Positions 17,091 to 25,480 are shown, counted from the stretch's first letter. The stretch: 32,049 nucleotides of DNA from Lachnospiraceae bacterium (GCA_030523345.1 JAUNIR010000020.1:1-32049); one strand, 5' to 3'. The notes: generated from the sequence alone by a model not told the origin. Numbers and translations: made by a program.

Positions 17091-17558
17091 ATGGAAGATA
17101 TTGAAATAAGACCCATTAAATCTAATGAATGGGAAGAGGCGATGGGACTTGCCTGGGACACGTTTATTTTATTTGAAGCCCCTGAATATAGTAAGGAGGG
17201 AATAGAATCATTTAGGAATTTTGTGAATGATCCTATTTTGAAGAGGCTATTTTTAGAGGGAAAGTATCGCGCCGTAGCAGCATATGATAATGGCTTTATG
17301 GTAGGTATAATCGGAGTACGAAATGAGACACACATTTCTCTCTTATTTGTGGATAGTGAATATCACAGGAGAGGAATCGCAAAAAAATTGATGCATAAGA
17401 TATTTGAAATGACATATAATGACTATGGAAAAAGAGAGATGACAGTAAATTCATCACCTTATGCTGTAGGTTTTTACCATAAGATTGGATTTAAAGATAC
17501 AGACGTTGAACAGACAACAGATGGTATTAGATATACACCAATGATAATTAGATTTTAA
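17091..17558 (+). CDS. GNAT-family N-acetyltransferase
   Basis: Transfers an acyl group from acyl-CoA to an unknown amine. The ATG at 17091 (MEDIEIRPIKSNEW) is preferred over an in-frame TTG 27 bases earlier that lies in the DUF1002 gene. The protein has 155 residues with the acetyl-CoA motif A, LFVDSEYHRRGIAKKLM (about 84-100), and C-terminal VGFYHKIGFKDT. It starts one base after DUF1002 with only a weak purine-rich stretch upstream, which suggests coupling. Confidence 0.9.
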   Translation: MEDIEIRPIKSNEWEEAMGLAWDTFILFEAPEYSKEGIESFRNFVNDPILKRLFLEGKYRAVAAYDNGFMVGIIGVRNETHISLLFVDSEYHRRGIAKKLMHKIFEMTYNDYGKREMTVNSSPYAVGFYHKIGFKDTDVEQTTDGIRYTPMIIRF

Positions 17559-17574
17559 TAGATGGAAATAGTTT

Positions 17575-18252
17575 ATGAATAAGTTTTTTGATATTGATGG
17601 ACCATTTATAGTAGGCCTTACAAAAGTAGCAGATGTATTTATTTTGAATTTGCTATTCATATTGTGCTCGATACCAATTATTACAATTGGACCTGCAATG
17701 ACAGCAATGTATTATGTCACACTTAAAATGGTTAAGGATGAAGATTGTTATATTGTAAGAGGCTTCTTCAAATCATTTAAGCAAAATTTGAGACAAGGTA
17801 TTGTTATTTGGGTTATTATGGCAATTGTAGGTGCCATTATGTACTTTGACTCAAAATTCATGAATGGGTATTATTCTGATATTGTTGCGATATCTGATAA
17901 TTCTGCGAAGGTTATGGGCATTTTGGTTCTGGCAGCATTAGTTCTTTACTTATTTACTATATCTTATGTATTCCCAGTGCTTGCTAGATTTGATAATAGT
18001 ATCAAGAATACAATTAAAAATGCATTAATAATGAGCATTAGACATTTGCCATCAACAATTGCAATTGTACTGATAAATGTATTACCATTACTGTTAGTAT
18101 ATGCTGTACCAAGAGCATTTATTCTTTTATTTGTAATTTTCGGAATTAGTGCATATTGTAATTCTTCATTTTTTGTAAAGATATTTAAGAATTACATGCC
18201 AGAAGAAACTATTGTAAGTGATGAGAATTTTGAAATAAATATGGAAGAATAA
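17575..18252 (+). CDS. YesL/DUF624 membrane protein
   Basis: 225-residue integral membrane protein with about five hydrophobic helices. The N-terminus, MNKFFDIDGPFIVGLTKVAD, and the following LNLLFILCSIPIITIGPAMTAMYYV are typical of YesL/DUF624 proteins, which usually sit next to carbohydrate transport genes and have no proven biochemical role. GGAAA precedes ATG. Here the neighbours are GNAT and a diguanylate cyclase rather than sugar transport genes; the sugar-importer ATPase gene is 1.7 kb downstream. Confidence 0.88.
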   Translation: MNKFFDIDGPFIVGLTKVADVFILNLLFILCSIPIITIGPAMTAMYYVTLKMVKDEDCYIVRGFFKSFKQNLRQGIVIWVIMAIVGAIMYFDSKFMNGYYSDIVAISDNSAKVMGILVLAALVLYLFTISYVFPVLARFDNSIKNTIKNALIMSIRHLPSTIAIVLINVLPLLLVYAVPRAFILLFVIFGISAYCNSSFFVKIFKNYMPEETIVSDENFEINMEE

Positions 18253-18267
18253 TAAAGGAAAAAGGAA

Positions 18268-19794
18268 ATGAGCGGAAAAAAGACAGAAAAATTAAGGGAC
18301 AATTCGTACATAGTACCAGGAATACTTTTGATGATAATTATTATTGCAATATTATCTTCTTTTGGTATCAGAATGGTAGATGAGGCGAAGAGCCGAGTTG
18401 AAGAATATTACCAGATGGAAACAAAGGAAATCAGTAAGATATATGAAAAGAATTTCTATAATATTGAAAAAGTAACAAATATTATTGCCGCTGAACTCCT
18501 TGATAAAGATGACTTTTTTACTGATGAAGTTGTTGAGAATATTAAAATAGTAAAGGATACACTTGGTGTTGAAAATATATATGTTGTCAATGATGGATAT
18601 TCAGCAATAGATGTTAACAGACAAACATATGCGAATCTATTAGAAGATCAGAAATTTAAATCAATAATTGAATCAAAAGTTACTATGAATACATTTATAA
18701 AGGGAAAAGATGGAAAAGAGTACCTTTATTTTATGAGACCTATAGCATCTAAGATGACAACTAGAGGTTATGTAATAATTGAGTATATTCCAAATGTAAT
18801 GGAAACATTATTAAATAATCCTAAGTACTCAAGTAGAAAGACTTATGGACTTGTATCATCAGATGGTGAAGTTATTGAATCAACAGGAACAAAGTTCCAC
18901 TTACTTACTCATGGCGAAAACATGATTGAAAGTGCAAAGGATATCTTGTATTTAGATGGTTCTTTTAATGCATTTAGTCAGGCCGTTAATGACTGTAGAT
19001 CAGGTTCTCAGCAAATAGTTTATCAGGAAATTGGAAAAAATGTATATTACACACCTGTTGAAGGATGTAATGCAAATATTGTAATGCTTGTAGATACAGA
19101 AGACGTAGAAAGAAGCTTTGCAGCAGTGTCAAAAACAATGAGAAGTATGACATTGGGAATTGGTATTACAATCATCGCATTTATATTAATATTCCTTTGT
19201 ATGGCACTATTTAATAGAGCAAAATATAACATGGAGACAGAAGATCTTCAGAACAAGGCTGATACAGATCTTCTCACAGATTTGTATAATAAAGTTGCAA
19301 CAGAGCGTATGATTAAGGAATACTTAGCCGGAGAAGGTAAAGATTCTGTATCAATGCTGTTTGTACTGGATGTAGATGACTTTAAGAAGATTAATGATAC
19401 AAGAGGCCATGCTTTTGGTGATCAGGTTCTTTCGTCTTTAGGACATCAGATAAGAACATGGTTCAGACTTAACGACATTTTAGGACGTATTGGTGGAGAT
19501 GAGTTCATGATTTTTGTTAAGGATGTTAAGGATCCAGAAGTTATTAGACGTGAAGGATCACGTATTATGCAGTTCTTCGAAGGCTTTAATGTAGGTGAAT
19601 ATTCAAAGTATTCTCCTACAGCATCAGTTGGTGGAGCTGTATATCCTAATGATGGTAATGACTTTGAATCATTGTATAAAGCAGCTGATAAGGCTGTATA
19701 CAAATCAAAGAAAGAAGGAAAGAACAGAGTTTCCTTCTACGCTGATCTTAACAGAGTTGAAAAGGATGTTGTTATAGATAAAAAAGAAGATTAA
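18268..19794 (+). CDS. Membrane sensor diguanylate cyclase (GGDEF)
   Basis: Makes cyclic di-GMP from GTP in response to an extracellular cue. It has 508 residues: membrane helix about 14-36, an external sensory region about 37-290 (Cache-like by layout: EYYQMETKEISKIYEKNFY, then YVVNDGYSAI and YLYFMRPI), a second helix about 294-316, and the GGDEF domain to ~495. The active loop is intact GGDEF (409-413). An inhibitory I-site RLND (400-403) sits exactly five residues upstream, so product feedback is expected. GHAFGDQVL and the DVDDFKKIND metal segment are also present. It starts with AAAGGAAAAAGGAA upstream. Cyclic di-GMP often lowers motility, which is relevant to the flagellar-type operon at the other end of the window. 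Confidence 0.93.
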   Translation: MSGKKTEKLRDNSYIVPGILLMIIIIAILSSFGIRMVDEAKSRVEEYYQMETKEISKIYEKNFYNIEKVTNIIAAELLDKDDFFTDEVVENIKIVKDTLGVENIYVVNDGYSAIDVNRQTYANLLEDQKFKSIIESKVTMNTFIKGKDGKEYLYFMRPIASKMTTRGYVIIEYIPNVMETLLNNPKYSSRKTYGLVSSDGEVIESTGTKFHLLTHGENMIESAKDILYLDGSFNAFSQAVNDCRSGSQQIVYQEIGKNVYYTPVEGCNANIVMLVDTEDVERSFAAVSKTMRSMTLGIGITIIAFILIFLCMALFNRAKYNMETEDLQNKADTDLLTDLYNKVATERMIKEYLAGEGKDSVSMLFVLDVDDFKKINDTRGHAFGDQVLSSLGHQIRTWFRLNDILGRIGGDEFMIFVKDVKDPEVIRREGSRIMQFFEGFNVGEYSKYSPTASVGGAVYPNDGNDFESLYKAADKAVYKSKKEGKNRVSFYADLNRVEKDVVIDKKED

Positions 19795-19818
19795 AACAGA
19801 ATATACAATTTGCATAAT

Positions 19819-19868
19819 AAAGGGTGATTTTTTTGTTTAAACGTGTCATAGCAAAAGAATCACCCTTT
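19819..19868 (+). terminator. Long-loop inverted repeat, possible terminator
   Basis: An 11-bp perfect repeat, AAAGGGTGATT (19819-19829) and AATCACCCTTT (19858-19868), with a 28-base loop, 25 bases after the diguanylate cyclase stop and followed by TTG. The long loop and short T run make it a weak terminator. Confidence 0.5.
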
Positions 19869-19886
19869 TGTTATACTAACTTCAGT

Positions 19887-19902
19887 TGTGGTGAAAGCCA
19901 CA
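19887..19902 (+). promoter_or_regulatory. Leader hairpin with GAAA tetraloop upstream of the sugar ATPase
   Basis: TGTGGT-GAAA-GCCACA: six base pairs including one G-U, closed by a GNRA tetraloop. A possible extended -10, TG-T-TATACT (19869-19877), lies just upstream, so the hairpin would sit near the 5' end of the mRNA. Confidence 0.5.
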
Positions 19903-19937
19903 CTTTAGAAAAGGTATTTTTTAGGAGGATATTAAAA

Positions 19938-21050
19938 ATGGCAAGTTTATCACTTAAAAACATTTGCAAAGTTTATCCTAACGGCTTCCAGGCAGTTAAG
20001 GATTTCAACCTTGAAATCGAAGATAAAGAATTCATCATCTTCGTAGGACCTTCAGGTTGTGGTAAGTCAACAACACTTCGTATGATCGCTGGTCTTGAGG
20101 AGATTTCTTCAGGTGAATTAAGAATTGGCGACAAGCTCGTTAATGATGTAGAGCCTAAGGACAGAGATATCGCAATGGTATTCCAGAACTACGCTCTTTA
20201 CCCACATATGTCAGTATATGACAACATGGCATTTGGTCTTAAGCTTAGAAAAGTTCCTAGCGATGAAATCGATAAGATGGTTAAGGAAGCAGCTAAGATT
20301 CTTGACCTTACACAGCTTCTTGATCGTAAGCCAAAGGCTCTTTCAGGTGGACAGAGACAGAGAGTTGCTATGGGACGTGCTATCGTTCGTAATCCTAAGG
20401 TATTCCTTATGGACGAGCCTCTTTCAAACCTTGATGCTAAGCTTCGTGTACAGATGCGTGTAGAAATTTCAAAGCTTCATCAGAGACTTGAAACAACAAT
20501 CATCTACGTTACACATGACCAGACAGAGGCTATGACTCTTGGTACACGTATCGTAGTTATGAAGGATGGTGTTGTACAGCAGGTTGATACACCACAGAAC
20601 TTATATGAGAAGCCAGCTAATCTTTTCGTTGCAGGATTCATGGGATCACCTCAGATGAACTTCCTTGATGCAACAGTTAAGGTTGAAGGCGATGTTGCTA
20701 AGCTTTGCTTCGCAGGTAAGGAGATTCCACTTCCACCAGCTAAGTCTAAGAAGCTTATCGATGGCGGATACGATGGAAAGGTTGTTACATTCGGTATCAG
20801 ACCAGAAGACATCTATGATTCACAGATGTACATTGAGAGCTCACCACAGTCAGTATTCGAGTCAACAGTTAAGGTTTACGAACTTCTTGGTGCTGAAGTA
20901 TACTTATACTTCGATCTTGAAGAGTTCCCTATCACAGCTAGAGTTGATCCTCGTACAACATCAAGACCTGGCGATACAGTTAAGTTCGCTATGGATGTTG
21001 AGAAGATTCATGTATTTGATAAGGATACAGAGCTTACAATTACAAACTAG
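19938..21050 (+). CDS. Stand-alone carbohydrate ABC importer ATPase (MsmK/MsmX/UgpC type)
   Basis: 370-residue ATPase that can power CUT1-family sugar importers. True start at 19938 (MASLSLKNICKVYPNG) with TTAGGAGGATATT upstream; the frame is open further upstream but that part crosses the leader hairpin. Walker A GPSGCGKST (37-45), Q-loop MVFQNYALYPHMSVYDN, signature LSGGQRQRVAMGRAIVR, Walker B VFLMDEP, H-loop VTHDQTEAM, then an OB-like regulatory domain (about 240-370) with FGIRPEDI. No sugar permease or binding protein is nearby, so it is probably shared by several importers, as known for MsmX and MsmK. Codons are strongly biased (AAC, TTC, ATC, CTT, GCT), suggesting very high expression. 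Confidence 0.94.
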   Translation: MASLSLKNICKVYPNGFQAVKDFNLEIEDKEFIIFVGPSGCGKSTTLRMIAGLEEISSGELRIGDKLVNDVEPKDRDIAMVFQNYALYPHMSVYDNMAFGLKLRKVPSDEIDKMVKEAAKILDLTQLLDRKPKALSGGQRQRVAMGRAIVRNPKVFLMDEPLSNLDAKLRVQMRVEISKLHQRLETTIIYVTHDQTEAMTLGTRIVVMKDGVVQQVDTPQNLYEKPANLFVAGFMGSPQMNFLDATVKVEGDVAKLCFAGKEIPLPPAKSKKLIDGGYDGKVVTFGIRPEDIYDSQMYIESSPQSVFESTVKVYELLGAEVYLYFDLEEFPITARVDPRTTSRPGDTVKFAMDVEKIHVFDKDTELTITN

Positions 21051-21066
21051 TATTAAGCTAATTATG

Positions 21067-21095
21067 GCCCGAGGTTTATGCCTCGGGCTTTTTTT
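21067..21095 (+). terminator. Rho-independent terminator of the sugar ATPase gene
   Basis: GCCCGAGG (21067-21074) pairs with CCTCGGGC (21081-21088) around a six-base loop, followed by seven T. Confidence 0.95.
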
Positions 21096-21127
21096 GTATA
21101 GAAAATAGGTATGGGGCTTTTGTTTTG

Positions 21128-21136
21128 TGGTATAAT
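21128..21136 (+). promoter_or_regulatory. Extended -10 promoter of the CdaR-like regulator
   Basis: TG-G-TATAAT is a perfect extended -10. No convincing -35 is seen 16-18 bases upstream. The predicted leader is about 48 bases. Confidence 0.65.
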
Positions 21137-21190
21137 CATAAGTTAAGTAGATAAGCTATAATTGATTTAAAGGCTATTTGGTGAGGTAAT

Positions 21191-22273
21191 ATGATTTCTA
21201 ATCAGACATTAATAGGTTGTATAGAAGAAGCAAAGAAAATATCTGGACTAGACTTTATGCTTACTGATAATTTAGCAGTTACAATAGCATCAACTGCTGA
21301 CTTTTCCGAAGTAAAAAAGTCAAATATTACAGAATTTGTCAAATCTGATGAGGACAATAAAGAAATAAATAATGTTCTACTATTAAGAGTGACTGCAGAA
21401 GATGCTGAGGACTATGCTTTACTTATAAAGGGTGACGACAGCAAATTATTGGCTGGAAAACTTTTAGTATCGCAAATTCAAAATCTTATAATTGCATACA
21501 AAGATAAAATAGATAAAGATGGCTTCTTTCAGAATCTTTTGTTAGATAATTTATTACTTGTAGATATATATAATAAAGCACAGAAACTCAATATCGAAGC
21601 AGTAGCTTCAAGATGTGTTCTTGTTATAGAATTAAGCGCTATAAAGGATCCGGGAGCCATAGAAATGGTTAAGGAACTTTTTGATATAGAAAATGGCGAT
21701 TTTGTAACAACGGTTGATGAAGATCACATTATAGTTGTAAAAAATATTGAGAATGGTAACTCATATGATGAAATAGAAGCTGATGCAAGAATGCTTGTAG
21801 ATATGTTCAGATCAGAAACTATGACTAATGTAAGGGTTGCTTTTGGTACAATAGTTAATGACATTAAGGGCGTTTCTAAATCTTACAAGGAAGCTAATAT
21901 GGCTCTTGATGTAGGTAAAATATTCTATGCTGAAAAGTTTGTTATATCATATAGTACATTAGGTATCGGTAGACTTATTTATCAGTTACCAATTAATCTG
22001 TGTGAAATGTATATTGATGAAGTATTTGGTGGTGAATTATCAGAAGAAATTGATGAGGAAATACTCAATACGATCAATAAGTTCTTAGACAACAGCTTGA
22101 ATGTATCTGAAACATCGAGACAGTTATATATTCATAGAAATACACTAGTATATCGTATTGAAAAGCTTGAGAAAGCAACGGGAATGGATGTAAGAAACTT
22201 TGACGATGCTTTATCTTTCAGAATAGCAATGATGGTGCTTGGATATATAAATTACGTTAAGAATAATCAGTAA
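21191..22273 (+). CDS. CdaR/PucR-type transcriptional regulator
   Basis: 360 residues. The C-terminus (about 295-355) is the PucR/CdaR helix-turn-helix: LNVSETSRQLYIHRNTLVYRIEKLEK, then FDDALSFRIAMMVLGY. The central part (about 130-270) resembles the GGDEF-like CdaR module, with RVAFGTIVNDIKGVSKSYKEANMALDVG. The N-terminal ~100 residues are not recognised. It follows the sugar ATPase gene after a terminator, so the two are independent units; control of sugar uptake is only a guess from position. GAGGT precedes ATG. Confidence 0.88.
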   Translation: MISNQTLIGCIEEAKKISGLDFMLTDNLAVTIASTADFSEVKKSNITEFVKSDEDNKEINNVLLLRVTAEDAEDYALLIKGDDSKLLAGKLLVSQIQNLIIAYKDKIDKDGFFQNLLLDNLLLVDIYNKAQKLNIEAVASRCVLVIELSAIKDPGAIEMVKELFDIENGDFVTTVDEDHIIVVKNIENGNSYDEIEADARMLVDMFRSETMTNVRVAFGTIVNDIKGVSKSYKEANMALDVGKIFYAEKFVISYSTLGIGRLIYQLPINLCEMYIDEVFGGELSEEIDEEILNTINKFLDNSLNVSETSRQLYIHRNTLVYRIEKLEKATGMDVRNFDDALSFRIAMMVLGYINYVKNNQ

Positions 22274-22274
22274 A

Positions 22275-22757
22275 ATGAAGAAATACACCCAAGATGAAAA
22301 GTATATGAAGGCAGCCATAAAAGAAGCACAAAAGGCGAAAAAACTTGGTGAAGTGCCGATAGGTTGTGTAATTGTATACGAAGACAAAATCATAGGACGA
22401 GGCTATAATCGCCGAAGAACAGATAAAAACACTCTTTCGCATGCAGAACTTACAGCAATTAAAAAAGCAAGTAGATATATAGGCGACTGGCGACTTGAAG
22501 GCTGTACGATGTATGTTACGTTAGAGCCATGTCAGATGTGTGCGGGAGCAATTGTACAGGGAAGAGTGGACAAAGTTGTAATAGGCTGCATGAGTCCGAA
22601 GTCTGGATGTGCGGGTTCTATAATCAATATTCTGCAAATGTCAGAATTTAATCATCAGGTAGATATTGAAAAAGGAATATTGGAAGAAGAATGTTCTAAT
22701 ATGTTAAGTGAGTTCTTTTTAGAGCTAAGAGATAAGCAAAATACCAATCAGCCTTAA
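22275..22757 (+). CDS. tadA: tRNA(adenine-34) deaminase
   Basis: Deaminates wobble adenosine to inosine in tRNA-Arg(ACG). Zinc deaminase motifs: His56-Ala-Glu58 in LSHAELTAI, and Pro-Cys86-Gln-Met-Cys89 in TLEPCQMCAGAI. 160 residues, the usual size. It starts one base after the regulator's stop without a strong Shine-Dalgarno, so translation is probably coupled. tadA near the SRP RNA gene is common in Firmicutes. Confidence 0.96.
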   Translation: MKKYTQDEKYMKAAIKEAQKAKKLGEVPIGCVIVYEDKIIGRGYNRRRTDKNTLSHAELTAIKKASRYIGDWRLEGCTMYVTLEPCQMCAGAIVQGRVDKVVIGCMSPKSGCAGSIINILQMSEFNHQVDIEKGILEEECSNMLSEFFLELRDKQNTNQP

Positions 22758-22795
22758 TTATATAGGCATAATATATGGAAAAGAGGAAAAAAGAG

Positions 22796-23662
22796 ATGGC
22801 AGTACAGATTATTGTTGATTCAATTGCTGATATTACAGGTGAAGATAGAGATAAACTTATTATTTTACCTGTAACAATCAGATTTGATGATGGTAATGAA
22901 TATAAGGATGGAGAAACAATAACTCATAAGGAATTTTATGAAAAGTTAATTGAGTCTGATTCACTTCCAACAACTTCACAGGTTACGCCTTATGAATACG
23001 AAGAAGTATTTGAGAAAATAAAGCAGGCGGGAGATGAAGCAGTAGTAATAACTATGTCATCGAAGATTTCAGGAACTTATCAAAGTGCCTGTCTTGCTGC
23101 TCAGGATTATGAAGGAGTAATTACAGTAGTAGATAGTCTTAATGCTACAGTTGGAGAAAGAGCCTTAGTGGATATGGCTTTGGCACTCAGAGACGAAGGT
23201 AAGTCAGCTAAAGAAATTGCTGATGTAATAAATGAGGAAAGACACAATGTACAGCTTGTTGCAGTACTAGATACACTTGAGTACTTAAAAAAGGGTGGTC
23301 GTATATCATCTGCAGTCGCATTTGCTGGTGGTGTTTTAGCTATTAAGCCTGTTGTAGGCGTAGTAAATGGTGAAGTAATCATGTATGGAAAAGCAAGGGG
23401 ATCAAAAAATGCAGGAAATGCCCTTGTTACACAAATTAACGCATGTGGAGGAATTGATTTTACTAAGCCATACAGAGTAGGATATGCAGGACTCTCAGAT
23501 CATCTTCTTAAAAAATATATTGAAGATAGTTCTGACATGTGGGCAAAATATGTTGATGAAATACCTTATCAAACTGTAGGTTGTGGAATCGGAACACATG
23601 TAGGACCAGGTGCAGCAGCCGCCGCATTCTTCCCCAAGCATCCGGAAAGGCTTAAAAAGTAA
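22796..23662 (+). CDS. DegV family fatty-acid-binding protein
   Basis: DegV proteins bind fatty acids and in some Firmicutes hand them to the FakA kinase. ATG at 22796 (MAVQIIVDSIADIT) has GAGG about 9 bases upstream; an earlier in-frame ATG at 22775 would add seven charged residues. 288 residues with VDSIADIT, LPTTSQVTPYEYEEVF, ITMSSKISGTYQSA, YLKKGGRIS and a C-terminal GCGIGTHVGPGAAA. No fakA gene is nearby. Confidence 0.94.
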   Translation: MAVQIIVDSIADITGEDRDKLIILPVTIRFDDGNEYKDGETITHKEFYEKLIESDSLPTTSQVTPYEYEEVFEKIKQAGDEAVVITMSSKISGTYQSACLAAQDYEGVITVVDSLNATVGERALVDMALALRDEGKSAKEIADVINEERHNVQLVAVLDTLEYLKKGGRISSAVAFAGGVLAIKPVVGVVNGEVIMYGKARGSKNAGNALVTQINACGGIDFTKPYRVGYAGLSDHLLKKYIEDSSDMWAKYVDEIPYQTVGCGIGTHVGPGAAAAAFFPKHPERLKK

Positions 23663-23663
23663 A

Positions 23664-24386
23664 ATGGTATTTTACGGATTACAGAAAACAACTTTATTAG
23701 ATTATCCAGGACATGTAGCAGCCACCATATTTACGGGTGGCTGTAATTTTAGGTGCCCGTTTTGTCATAATATGAATCTCGTTAATTTGCAGGGAAAAGA
23801 TAGTATATCTACCATTAGTGAAGCTGATATTTTTTCTTTTTTGCAAAAGAGATGTGGAGTATTGGATGGTATATGCGTAACGGGTGGCGAGCCTACGCTT
23901 AATGATGGACTGGGAGAATTTTTGTCAAAAGTAAAAAAAATAAATACAAATAGTAATAGTTTATTAATAAAGCTTGATACAAATGGAACAAATCCGGAAA
24001 TGATAAAAGACCTTATAGATAAGGGTCTTATAGATTATGTTGCAATGGATATAAAGTCTTCAGAGGATGACTATTATAAAGCTGCAGGAATTAATGAAGA
24101 AGATAAGTTTATTGATAGCATAAAGCAGTCAGTATCCATCATTATTAATTCTAATATTGACTATGAATTCAGGACGACAGTAGTAGATGGACTTCATGAT
24201 ATTGATAGTATAAAAGGAATTGGACAGTTAATTAAAGGTGCTAAAAGACATTATTTACAAGCATTCAAGGAATCTGAATTTGTTTGTGATAAGAGCTTTT
24301 CTACGCCAGATGATATTACGATAACGAAATATAAAGAAATAATGAAAGACTATGTTGATGAGGCTTATATAAGAGGAGTTGACTAG
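23664..24386 (+). CDS. Anaerobic ribonucleotide-reductase activating protein (NrdG2-like radical SAM)
   Basis: Radical-SAM enzyme that would put the glycyl radical on anaerobic ribonucleoside-triphosphate reductase. Start at 23664 (MVFYGLQKTTLLDYPG) matches the family and is one base after the DegV stop; a longer frame reaching into degV is unlikely. 240 residues. The [4Fe-4S] motif Cys27-x3-Cys31-x2-Cys34 lies in GGCNFRCPFCHN; SAM-binding VTGGEPTL follows near 75. nrdD is not nearby. Its last codons (Val-Asp-stop, GTTGACTAG) hold the -35 box of the SRP RNA promoter. Confidence 0.92.
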   Translation: MVFYGLQKTTLLDYPGHVAATIFTGGCNFRCPFCHNMNLVNLQGKDSISTISEADIFSFLQKRCGVLDGICVTGGEPTLNDGLGEFLSKVKKINTNSNSLLIKLDTNGTNPEMIKDLIDKGLIDYVAMDIKSSEDDYYKAAGINEEDKFIDSIKQSVSIIINSNIDYEFRTTVVDGLHDIDSIKGIGQLIKGAKRHYLQAFKESEFVCDKSFSTPDDITITKYKEIMKDYVDEAYIRGVD

Positions 24387-24407
24387 TTATAAATCAAAAC
24401 GTATAAT
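24379..24407 (+). promoter_or_regulatory. Strong promoter of the SRP RNA
   Basis: TTGACT (24379-24384), exact 17-base spacer, TATAAT (24402-24407): five of six and six of six to the housekeeping consensus. The -35 lies inside the end of the upstream coding region. The start of transcription is expected near 24413. Confidence 0.92.
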
Positions 24408-24413
24408 GAAAAA

Positions 24414-24680
24414 TGCGCAGCTGGGGAATTAGCGGCTCCCTGTACCTGAAATCCGCTATAGCAGGGGTGATATCCCGTAGAGGGTGTTTTGGCGTATAGC
24501 AGTCTTTGGTTATCTGGTGTTGAGACTTGGGTCTCACGCGACGGAAATCCGTGAACCGTGTCAGGTCAGGAATGAAGCAGCACTAAGCGGAACCTTCTGG
24601 GTGCCGTGAGGGTGCCTGGGTTGAGTCAGAGGCCACTGTAACGTGTACGTTTTGGACATTCGAAGCGGGATGCGCTTTTT
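24414..24680 (+). ncRNA. ffs: Signal recognition particle RNA, Bacillus-type long form
   Basis: About 267 nt, the length of the Firmicute scRNA with an Alu domain. Segments match the B. subtilis RNA: GGAATTAGCGGCTCCCTGTACC and AATCCGCTATAGCAGGG in the Alu region, GTGTTGAGACTTGGGTC, and the conserved Ffh-binding helix 8 around GTCAGGTCAGGAATGAAGCA. The ends pair (GCGCA 24415-24419 with TGCGC 24671-24675) and a run of seven T follows, so the closing helix doubles as terminator. The T run reaches the stop codon of the convergent plsC gene. Confidence 0.96.
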
Positions 24681-25406
24681 TTATTCCATATCATCCATCA
24701 TATTCTGAATGATATCTCTTACTTTGGCTCCAAGGAATTTCTGTTCTTCCTTTGCTAGCTGATCTGTAAAAATTGGTTCTCCAAAACGAATTGAAACATT
24801 GGCGCCTTTTATGAAAGGCATGTGATTTTCAAGCAAGTCATCCATATGTGTCATAGCTACAGGGACAATAGGACATCCACTCTTAGTAGCAATCTTTAAA
24901 CTTCCTTCTTTAAATGGAAGCATCTCTTTATTATGATTGCGAGTACCTTCAGGGAAAATAGTATATGAAATACCTTTGTTTTTAACATTATCTATGGCTT
25001 CTAATATAGTCTGAAGACCAGCCTTTATATCTTTTCTGTCAAGGAATATTCCGTGAAGACATGAAATCCAGTGTCCAAGAACAGGAACTGATTTAAACTC
25101 CTTTTTGGCAATAAAACCAGTAGGTGTTTTTGCATATCTATATAAAACTATTATGTCGAAATAGCTTCTGTGATTTCCTACATATAATACAGGTCTATCC
25201 TTTGGAACATTTTCAAGACCTTCGACCTTAACTTTAGCTCCACACACAAAAAGAATAAATACAAAAGCTCCTCTCATAATTCCATAAGATATAGTATCGT
25301 GTAAGTTCATATTAATCTTACCAATGACCCATAAAATCATTAGTACAGGAATTGTAATTATAAAGAAAAAAATAATAAGTAAAGCAGCTAAAATTGTTCT
25401 AATCAT
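24681..25406 (-). CDS. plsC: 1-acyl-sn-glycerol-3-phosphate acyltransferase
   Basis: Membrane enzyme that acylates lysophosphatidate to phosphatidate in phospholipid synthesis. It has 241 residues with an N-terminal membrane anchor (about 4-28) and a second hydrophobic stretch (about 44-56). The catalytic HX4D is His79-x4-Asp84 in GNHRSYFDI, and the phosphate-binding motif FPEGTRN follows. GAGGT precedes ATG on the minus strand. Convergent with the SRP RNA; divergent from pyrC. Confidence 0.95.
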   Translation of the reverse strand: MIRTILAALLIIFFFIITIPVLMILWVIGKINMNLHDTISYGIMRGAFVFILFVCGAKVKVEGLENVPKDRPVLYVGNHRSYFDIIVLYRYAKTPTGFIAKKEFKSVPVLGHWISCLHGIFLDRKDIKAGLQTILEAIDNVKNKGISYTIFPEGTRNHNKEMLPFKEGSLKIATKSGCPIVPVAMTHMDDLLENHMPFIKGANVSIRFGEPIFTDQLAKEEQKFLGAKVRDIIQNMMDDME

Positions 25407-25438
25407 AATGACCTCGCATGTAAAATATCCTATCGATT

Positions 25439-25467
25439 ATTCTAATAAATATTTATTAAAGAATCAA
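25439..25467 (-). promoter_or_regulatory. plsC promoter
   Basis: On the minus strand: TTGATT (25467-25462), exact 17-base spacer, TAGAAT (25444-25439). It leaves a leader of about 25 bases. It overlaps the oppositely directed pyrC promoter. Confidence 0.8.
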
Positions 25468-25480
25468 CTTAAGATATAAT
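25452..25480 (+). promoter_or_regulatory. pyrC promoter
   Basis: Perfect -10 TATAAT (25475-25480) with a poor -35, TTTATT (25452-25457), at 17 bases. The leader to the pyrC start is only about 25 bases, too short for a PyrR attenuator. Confidence 0.65.

Noticed and set aside
19824-19937. N-terminal extension of the sugar ATPase reading frame
   Set aside because: It crosses the inverted repeat and leader hairpin, encodes nothing family-like, and an ideal AGGAGG sits before the ATG at 19938.
23610-23663. Longer start of the radical-SAM activase inside degV
   Set aside because: The extra residues are the degV end in another frame; family members start at MVFYG-like sequence.
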